This document shows positions 23,944-29,086 of a stretch of DNA of 29,086 bases, piece by piece. The stretch's first letter is position 1. Every line of letters starts with the position of its first letter. The notes below the pieces were generated by a model, which was not told the DNA's origin, ran no database searches, and saw only the letters and a program-made list of their open reading frames with translations. The position numbers and the translations under genes are program-made. Source of the DNA: a virus; IMG/VR virus record IMGVR_UViG_3300006810_000271, positions 1 through 29,086 of that record; one strand, written 5' to 3'.

Positions 23944-25725
23944 CTACTCTAGTCCTTCAGTCTCCATTTCCATGTCAGCTTGGCTAATTAACTTATTAGC
24001 TAATGAGGCTACAAGTATCATTAATTCGCAATCTAACATATGATTGTCTTTCCTAACTGGAAGCCATTCATACTTACTTCTACCTTTTATATCTATAGTC
24101 TGCACTCTTTTTTCTGCTGTAACCTGCCTCGTGTACTCACTTGTTACATCTTTTGCTATTGTCCAATCACCAATAAAACCTTGCATTAGCTCTGCAAACA
24201 TATCCTTTAATCCATCATTAGACCAAAGGAATAATCTAATCGCTTTATGCAAACCATGCTCTCTCGTTCCAATACCCACCTCTGCTTTTGTCCATGTCCA
24301 TAGCTGAGTGGACATCCTTCCTGTTTTTTTATTCCTATGCTTAAATCCCGAAGTGCCTGATCCCTTCATTGGCTTCCACCCGTGTCTTTGGCAGAACTTA
24401 TACACAGAGGTTGTATCAAAGCCAGAGTCTACTATACAATTATCTGGCGGCACATTATTTAATTCGGCAACTTCAAGAAGTTCTTTATCACCGCCAACCT
24501 GCCCATAATCAATAAGTCGCGACCTAGCTCCCTCCCTTGCAAAAGCTCTAACCACATACCAATAATGTATCCCCCCTTTGGCTTGCTTATCAGCAGCTAA
24601 AAACCTTACTTCTTCATCTTTCCACTCATCCCCTAGGGCATAATCTCCAGTACGCTTTTTTAATTGCCCAAAATCCTCAAAGTCGCCTAATCTATCTTCC
24701 CATGGCTCCCCCAAGGATTCATTTATAAAATCCTTTAAAGGCGATGTATCTCCATTATATGTCGCTCCTTTTGCTATAAGAAATTCTTCAACTAAGTCAC
24801 GCCACTTAACCCAAGTCGGTAACATTGCATTCCAATGAAATGATTTTCTATTCTTTGGAGCATTTGGGTTTAATGCTATATATTTCCCACTATTTACAAA
24901 ATGCCTTCTATCTACTGGGGTATCTCTATAAACCTCCCCACACTTGCACTCAAATGTAATTGTCTCTGCAAGCTTATCAAAATCATACCCTTTCTCATTT
25001 TTGGTTTCTTCGTTTTCTTCCCATTTCACAGATGACCAACTAAGTGGAAACCAATCTTCGCAATTTCTGCATTGATGATGCCAAACCCTTTGATCGCCTT
25101 GCAGGTATGCTCGATGAGTTGCATCATTGTGCATATCAGGGGTCGATACAATACATCTCCGTGCATTCCAATACGCTCTGGTTCTTTTTAAAACCATTTC
25201 TAATGCACCCTCTGGGTAATTTCTTACCTCATCCAGAAATAGCCACCTGACTGGCTTTGACTGCAACCTTGATGGTGATGATGAGCCTACGACACCTAGA
25301 GATGCACCCTTAAGGTGAACTTCCATCTTTGACACCGCCCCCCTGTCCTCGATCAGTGTTTCTGCCACTGGTTTGCAGGTTTTTATCGTTGGAATAAGCC
25401 TTGTCTTCATTAAAAACGCCGCTTCTTCTGCTGTACTTGTAACCCACATAGTTGGTGCTGGTTCCTCGGCTAAAGCCCACATCAATAGACAAATCATTGT
25501 TTGAGTTTTAGCAGATTGCGCAGAACACATAACGCTAATGTCAGACACTTCATTGTCTGCAAAAGTAACCATTAATTCCCTAACCCAAGGAGATATTTCT
25601 GACTTCCAAAACCCTTGGTAAGGTGAGGTTGGGTCTAATTTGACATTTTGATCAGCCCACTCCCAAGTCAAACGGGTGTCTGGAGGCTTCCACGACCTCC
25701 GTGCTGCAATTTCTACTACACTCAT
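23944..25725 (-). CDS. Terminase large subunit, lambda gpA family
   Basis: A 593-residue packaging ATPase-nuclease. The ATPase half has a Walker-A-like CSAQSAKTQ (67-75) and a Walker B, RWLFLDEV (160-167). A Cys/His cluster (HHQCRNCEDW, then FECKCGEVY) sits between the halves, as in gpA-type enzymes. The nuclease half has the acidic residues FLAADKQ, IVDSGFDTT and DNHMLDCEL. It translocates DNA into the prohead and cuts concatemers. Length fits the family. It is preceded by a phosphoesterase gene 6 bp away rather than directly by the small terminase, so three to four other genes are inserted between the two terminase subunits. Confidence 0.92.
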   Translation of the reverse strand: MSVVEIAARRSWKPPDTRLTWEWADQNVKLDPTSPYQGFWKSEISPWVRELMVTFADNEVSDISVMCSAQSAKTQTMICLLMWALAEEPAPTMWVTSTAEEAAFLMKTRLIPTIKTCKPVAETLIEDRGAVSKMEVHLKGASLGVVGSSSPSRLQSKPVRWLFLDEVRNYPEGALEMVLKRTRAYWNARRCIVSTPDMHNDATHRAYLQGDQRVWHHQCRNCEDWFPLSWSSVKWEENEETKNEKGYDFDKLAETITFECKCGEVYRDTPVDRRHFVNSGKYIALNPNAPKNRKSFHWNAMLPTWVKWRDLVEEFLIAKGATYNGDTSPLKDFINESLGEPWEDRLGDFEDFGQLKKRTGDYALGDEWKDEEVRFLAADKQAKGGIHYWYVVRAFAREGARSRLIDYGQVGGDKELLEVAELNNVPPDNCIVDSGFDTTSVYKFCQRHGWKPMKGSGTSGFKHRNKKTGRMSTQLWTWTKAEVGIGTREHGLHKAIRLFLWSNDGLKDMFAELMQGFIGDWTIAKDVTSEYTRQVTAEKRVQTIDIKGRSKYEWLPVRKDNHMLDCELMILVASLANKLISQADMEMETEGLE

Positions 25726-25731
25726 ACATCA

Positions 25732-26637
25732 TTAATCAGCTCTTAATGCTTCAAACTTTAATTTTTCTGATCCTATTTCGGGTATTCTTCCCAAGAAGAA
25801 CTTGAGCCAGATTGCGCCTAGTGGCTTTGGTGGTCTCCCTTTTTCCATATGAAACCCCGAATCCTTGACACCATACTCATTTTTGTAAGTAGGTATTTTG
25901 ATATGCAATTGTTCATCAATATATTCTTTACCATCCTGAGTAATGCGAGCCCTAGCATTAGGCAGAATCCAATGATCATGAGTATGACCAGTAGCAACGA
26001 TGTTAGCGTCTGGCAGGACAACGCCCATACGATTTGCACCAATGACCCCCTTTGTGACGGGTCCACCTCCTCCTGCCCCGTGGAACATATATAACCATAC
26101 TGTCCCAAGGCTCCTTGATTTCGCATCTTTCTTATGTCTTCCTCTAATTCCGATCCAATTAGCGATTTGACCTGTTTTGACGGTTGCATTTGTTTTTCCA
26201 TTTAATGAATTAACCAGCCTTTCTGTTAAATCTGTTTCTCTGTGCTTATATACAGCAGTTTCATGGTTCCCTTTACCCATGACTAAAATATTTGAAGCAT
26301 ATGGCTTGAGCCACTCCGAATATGTATCGACCAATTTATCTAGGTAATTGCCTCCCTTGTGCTCCAACTTAATATCATTCTTGCTCGCTCTCGGGTCGCC
26401 CTTTCCTTGCATAGCGCAAAAGGCATCACCATTATCTAGAATAAACGCTTTCTTTTTTATAGCCTCCTCTAAGTGCCTTTTCTCCATAGCATTATCGGAG
26501 TGCGGATTATCATGGTGTGCATCACTTCTCAACAAGCACCAGATCGGTTTGTTAATTTGCTTTGTCTCAAATGTTATATCCACGAAAAAGATGCCTTCTG
26601 ACACCTTCCTGATTTTGAAAGGTTTATCATCTTTCAT
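25732..26637 (-). CDS. Calcineurin-like metallophosphoesterase
   Basis: A 301-residue protein with all metal-binding blocks of the calcineurin-like phosphoesterase fold: SDAHHD (Asp39, His41), NGDAF (Asp71), GKGNHE (Asn124, His125), MFHG (His186) and GHTHDHW (His218, His220). This implies a two-metal enzyme that splits phosphate esters. It could act on a nucleotide, a sugar-phosphate or DNA ends; the sequence does not say which. The first about 30 residues are an added strand region. Its ATG overlaps the glycosyltransferase stop (TAATG), so the two are coupled. Likely roles are in DNA modification metabolism or DNA processing near packaging. Confidence 0.85.
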   Translation of the reverse strand: MKDDKPFKIRKVSEGIFFVDITFETKQINKPIWCLLRSDAHHDNPHSDNAMEKRHLEEAIKKKAFILDNGDAFCAMQGKGDPRASKNDIKLEHKGGNYLDKLVDTYSEWLKPYASNILVMGKGNHETAVYKHRETDLTERLVNSLNGKTNATVKTGQIANWIGIRGRHKKDAKSRSLGTVWLYMFHGAGGGGPVTKGVIGANRMGVVLPDANIVATGHTHDHWILPNARARITQDGKEYIDEQLHIKIPTYKNEYGVKDSGFHMEKGRPPKPLGAIWLKFFLGRIPEIGSEKLKFEALRAD

Positions 26638-27383
26638 TACACGCCTCCTATTGGTATTTTTATTATAGGGTTTATATCATAGGTGACTTGTCGCTTTCTT
26701 TGCGTATTTGAGTTCCCTTTATCTCTCCTAACTATATCTTTTCCCCACTTCTTTTCTAATAACTCAAACTGGTCTTTCTCTTCGTCTAAAGTCCTATACT
26801 CTGCACACCCCCCAATATTAGTATGTTGCTCACAAATATAATGAACATGATTAATTCGTAATATTTTTCTATACTTGTTGAGCATTTGAAGGCTAAGATC
26901 ATAATCCTCCTTTAATGGAAGGTTTTCGTCATACCTACAACTAGGGTTAAGAAAGCCACCAAACGGTCCTAGTATAACATTCGTCAAACTAAATGGAGTG
27001 TACTCTCTATAAGCACCTTTATCTTGTATAATGTTAACACCCCACATCTTAACGCCAAATTGTTCGGCAAGCATAAACCCATACTCAATAAATTCTTCAG
27101 CTTCATCCCCGCTCATTTTATGACACTCGTTGCCATTCCACCTTGAGAGGCACTTTAAATCATCATCTACAATGCAGACATTCTCTTTTTTAGCATAATC
27201 AAGTATCCAGTTCCTAACCCTGCTTACATTGCCTTGATCCTTATCCTGGCATGCCAATACAGGCAAACCTTTGTCTAAGTAGCTCTTCTCCTGCGACTTA
27301 CAAACTACATATTTAAGGCTGGGGAAATACTTATGGGAAGTGCAAATGTCAGCCCTCTTCCAACTGGGAGCTAAGATCATCAT
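26637..27383 (-). CDS. GT-A fold glycosyltransferase, TET-associated (TAGT)-like
   Basis: A 248-residue protein with a GT-A nucleotide-sugar fold. It shows MMILAPSWKRADI (start of the Rossmann part), the DxD-type motif VCIVDDDLKCLSRW (Asp73-Asp75), a GGFLNP strand, and the acidic KEDYDLSLQMLN (158-169) followed by TNIGGCAEYRT. This order, with IVDDDL then EDYDLSLQ then GG, is what I recall of the TET-associated glycosyltransferases proposed to add sugars to hydroxymethyl-cytosine in phage DNA. No TET/JBP dioxygenase or base-modifying partner is in the window. It overlaps the ParB-like gene by 4 bp (ATGA). Alternative: a wall or capsular glycosyltransferase. Confidence 0.7.
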   Translation of the reverse strand: MMILAPSWKRADICTSHKYFPSLKYVVCKSQEKSYLDKGLPVLACQDKDQGNVSRVRNWILDYAKKENVCIVDDDLKCLSRWNGNECHKMSGDEAEEFIEYGFMLAEQFGVKMWGVNIIQDKGAYREYTPFSLTNVILGPFGGFLNPSCRYDENLPLKEDYDLSLQMLNKYRKILRINHVHYICEQHTNIGGCAEYRTLDEEKDQFELLEKKWGKDIVRRDKGNSNTQRKRQVTYDINPIIKIPIGGV

Positions 27384-27988
27384 TTCTTGTTTAAACTCCT
27401 AATGTAATCCGATCCCTTTATTACTCGTCCAATGCCCTTACTCCACGGCTTACCATTAGCTCTACGAGAATGAACAGAATCAAGGTTAAAATGGGTTTGG
27501 GCAGATAGCCAATCAACATCATTGTCGAATGTCAGAACTACATAATTATGCGACTCATCAATGTACTCTGAAAACTTAACTTCTGGCTCTTCCTCTGCAT
27601 CATCTTCGGTTAACTCCTTCAACACATCGTCAGCCTCAAATCCCCAATCAATCAAATCTTCGGGGTCAAAATTATTGGCAAGCAAATCCCAATCCCACTG
27701 CCCACCATTCTTGTTCATGCGTACATTTAATTCCTTTTCTTTCGCTAATGGCAACTTGACCTCTACGCAAGGTACGGTGTCATTGCCCATTTCAGACCAG
27801 ATACGCAATCGCTGATGTCCACCTATAACTATATTTTCTCGCCCCTTGTGCATGTTGACGAGTACGGGCTCAACTAAGCCAAATTTTTGTAAGCTATTTT
27901 TTAAGTCCTCATATTGCTTTTTAGTAAGCTCCCTCGGATTATATTCGCTTGGCTTTAATGCACCTATTTTTTTATCTACAGTTTTCAT
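27380..27988 (-). CDS. ParB/sulfiredoxin-fold protein in DNA-modification cassette
   Basis: A 202-residue protein. Residues 8-95 form a ParB-type nuclease/NTPase domain: LKPSEYNPRELTKKQYEDLK with NPR at 17-19, and the core VIGGHQRLRIW (54-64). An acidic linker (EDDAEEEPEVKFSEYIDE) follows, then a small C-terminal domain (NYVVLTFDNDVDWLSAQTHF) and a basic end (RRANGKPWSKGIGRVIKGSD). Phage ParB-fold proteins next to DNA modification enzymes may bind DNA or act in base modification. It is coupled by 4-bp overlaps to the HTH-like gene upstream and the glycosyltransferase downstream. The molecular activity is not evident from the residues. Confidence 0.75.
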   Translation of the reverse strand: MKTVDKKIGALKPSEYNPRELTKKQYEDLKNSLQKFGLVEPVLVNMHKGRENIVIGGHQRLRIWSEMGNDTVPCVEVKLPLAKEKELNVRMNKNGGQWDWDLLANNFDPEDLIDWGFEADDVLKELTEDDAEEEPEVKFSEYIDESHNYVVLTFDNDVDWLSAQTHFNLDSVHSRRANGKPWSKGIGRVIKGSDYIRSLNKK

Positions 27989-28401
27989 AATCTTTTTCGT
28001 TGACCCCTCCCTTTTATGCTGAACTTTTCAGAGAACTTAATTGCTTGTTTACTAAGAGATTGCTTGTAGACATTCACACCCTTTGACTTTGCTATCTCCG
28101 ACAAAGCCAATCCGTTGAATAATTCAGGTCTAAGAACCCAGCACATAGCTATTGTCTTACGCATTAATGTCTGTCCATAACTTGCTGAATTAACATCACC
28201 CATGGTCAACCAAGTGAGCATTTCTCTCAATACTTCACCCAATTGCTGTACCGAGTCTGGATCATAATTTGGCTCTTCATACTCCCCATCTATTGAGTCA
28301 TAGTCAAAGTTATGGCACTGACCATCTGTTTGAAAGTCAGCTCTATTTTCGTCAAAGTGATATAAAGAATTATTTTTCCCCATTTGCCCATTCCCCCTCA
28401 T
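27985..28401 (-). CDS. Small helix-turn-helix-like protein of packaging region
   Basis: A 138-residue protein with an acidic N-terminus (FDYDSIDGEYEEPNYDPD) and a C-terminal region like a helix-turn-helix, LALSEIAKSKGVNVYKQSLS followed by KQAIKFSEKFSIKGRGQRKR. This suggests DNA binding. It lies between the small terminase and the ParB-like gene. The frame opens at 28401, but ATG 28383 (MGKNN) has AGGGGGAATGGG about 10 nt upstream and is the better start. It could be a regulator of late genes, a packaging accessory, or a second small-terminase-like DNA-binding protein; none can be decided here. Confidence 0.6.
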   Translation of the reverse strand: MRGNGQMGKNNSLYHFDENRADFQTDGQCHNFDYDSIDGEYEEPNYDPDSVQQLGEVLREMLTWLTMGDVNSASYGQTLMRKTIAMCWVLRPELFNGLALSEIAKSKGVNVYKQSLSKQAIKFSEKFSIKGRGQRKRL

Positions 28402-28984
28402 GCAAAGATCGCAATGCCTCTACGATACTTTGTTTAATTATCTTTTCTGCTTCTGCAACAGTTTGACCGATAACTTGTGGGGCTAGGGAAGAGGGTAGGG
28501 CAAGGAGCTCCCTTTTGGCTTGCTGAACCATTTCGGCAACTTGCTGGTCTATGTCTACATTAGGCGTATATTCGCCTTTTAATATCCCTACCTGTATTTC
28601 TAACTTCTCATTCTGTAATAATATGCTCTTGACTTGCGCAGATTCTTTGCTGGTTAAATCACCAGCCGTCGATCCCTTTGCATCCTTCCACGCCACCGCT
28701 TCACTTACACTATAACGACCATCCGCTCTAGGCTTTGGGAATGTAGGGTCTTTCCTCCACCTTTGAATAGTTTTCCTATCGACCCCAATTACCTTTGCTA
28801 ACTCTGTTTGATTCTTTGCGTATGCCCCACTAAATCCAATTTTACTAGATGCAGTATATTGATCTAGTAATTCCATCTCCATGTTGGTCGGAGTTTTCCC
28901 CTCTCTTATTTTTGTAAGTATATTATTAACAACCTTTTGCTTTACCTTCTCGGCATTTTCCTCAGTAATTAAAGTTGCACCCAT
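28370..28984 (-). CDS. Terminase small subunit, Nu1-like
   Basis: A 204-residue protein. Residues 58-80 form a helix-turn-helix (NQTELAKVIGVDRKTIQRW) followed by PTFPKPRADGRYSVSEAVAW, the winged pattern of Nu1-type DNA-packaging proteins that recognise the cos/pac site. The C-terminal half is helical (ESAQVKSILLQNEKLEIQVG; RELLALPSSLAPQVIGQTVA), as in the family, where it mediates assembly with the large subunit. ATG 28984 has a weak AAGAG about 7 nt upstream. It is the first gene of the module. The stop lies 32 bp into the next gene as annotated, or 14 bp if that gene starts at 28383. Confidence 0.8.
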   Translation of the reverse strand: MGATLITEENAEKVKQKVVNNILTKIREGKTPTNMEMELLDQYTASSKIGFSGAYAKNQTELAKVIGVDRKTIQRWRKDPTFPKPRADGRYSVSEAVAWKDAKGSTAGDLTSKESAQVKSILLQNEKLEIQVGILKGEYTPNVDIDQQVAEMVQQAKRELLALPSSLAPQVIGQTVAEAEKIIKQSIVEALRSLHEGEWANGEK

Positions 28985-29053
28985 TTATTGCTCTTATAAA
29001 GTCTTAATCAGAATTAATAAAGAACAAAATGTATGAGACATTTAGAAAATTAG

Positions 29054-29086
29054 TTTTTTCAGAGAAGGATCGAACCTCTCGAAACC
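29054..29086 (-). tRNA. Possible 3' part of a tRNA, cut by window edge
   Basis: On the minus strand the T arm reads AGAGG-TTCGATC-CTTCT (29079..29063), a 5-bp stem with a 7-nt TTCRANC-type loop, and 3' of it CTGAAAAA that could be the acceptor strand plus discriminator A. CCA is not encoded. The 5' half, anticodon and identity lie outside the window. A free hairpin of another kind is possible. Confidence 0.4.

Noticed and set aside
25818-26201. Open frame of 127 codons inside the phosphoesterase gene, same strand
   Set aside because: The host frame has every metal-binding motif of the calcineurin family; the other frame has none and no separate start signals.
1-29086. CRISPR array, insertion sequence or integrase
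   Set aside because: No regularly spaced identical repeats with unique spacers, no transposase motif and no integrase-like frame seen on either strand.
1-29086. Global stop-codon reassignment suggested by the in-frame TAA at 15371-15373
   Set aside because: TAA, TAG and TGA all end well-defined genes here at overlapping junctions, so no stop codon looks generally recoded.

Overview
This window is the late (packaging, head, adhesion/lysis and tail) module of a tailed double-stranded DNA phage or prophage. All confident genes lie on the minus strand, so the module reads from right (about 29 kb) to left (1). Genes are packed with 1-bp TAATG or 4-bp ATGA overlaps, which indicates long co-transcribed and translationally coupled units. 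A TP901-type tape measure, a single tail-tube candidate, a gpG/gpGT-type chaperone with a -1 frameshift site, and no visible sheath gene point to a siphovirus (long non-contractile tail). The gene order is recognisably lambda-like: Nu1, A, W, B, C, scaffold, E, FII, U/Z, V, G/T, H. The host is not identifiable from the sequence. The DNA is AT-rich, and the LamG-like, SASA-esterase and thrombospondin-type-3 modules are a style I associate with marine phages and with Verrucomicrobiota/Planctomycetota proteins. That host suggestion is only a weak inference. No integrase, repressor, replication or endolysin gene lies in the window.

Layout from right to left. 29086-29054: possible 3' end of a tRNA cut by the window edge. 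28984-23944: packaging region with small terminase, a small HTH-like protein, a ParB-fold protein, a glycosyltransferase resembling TET-associated DNA glycosyltransferases, a calcineurin-like phosphoesterase and the large terminase. 23942-17667: head genes with a gpW-like joining protein, portal, S49 prohead protease, coiled-coil scaffold, major capsid protein, a 78-aa unknown, a repeat-rich 466-aa virion protein and an FII-like connector. 17670-8007: an adhesion/lysis block of about 9.7 kb with a fibre-associated protein, a Ca-binding repeat protein, a 1251-aa LamG/propeller protein, an Fn3 protein, a SASA+LamG fibre and three small membrane proteins. 8010-1: tail genes with terminator, tube, an unknown, the G/GT frameshift chaperone, a basic protein, the tape measure and two distal tail proteins, the last cut by the window edge.

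How the genes work together: terminase and portal package DNA into a prohead built from capsid, scaffold and S49 protease; gpW-like and FII-like proteins close the head; tube, terminator, chaperone and tape measure build the tail; and the large beta-rich proteins probably form fibres that bind and deacetylate host surface glycans. The points most worth following are: (1) a clear A-AAA-AAG slippery site that fuses a 66-codon overlapping frame onto the tail chaperone; (2) the ParB-glycosyltransferase-phosphoesterase cassette embedded between the terminase genes, suggesting modified virion DNA; (3) a single in-frame TAA that cuts a LamG/repeat adhesin into two reading frames; and (4) a 10-nt motif (AGGGAGACAA on the minus strand) found ahead of the scaffold, Fn3/fibre and tail-tube genes.
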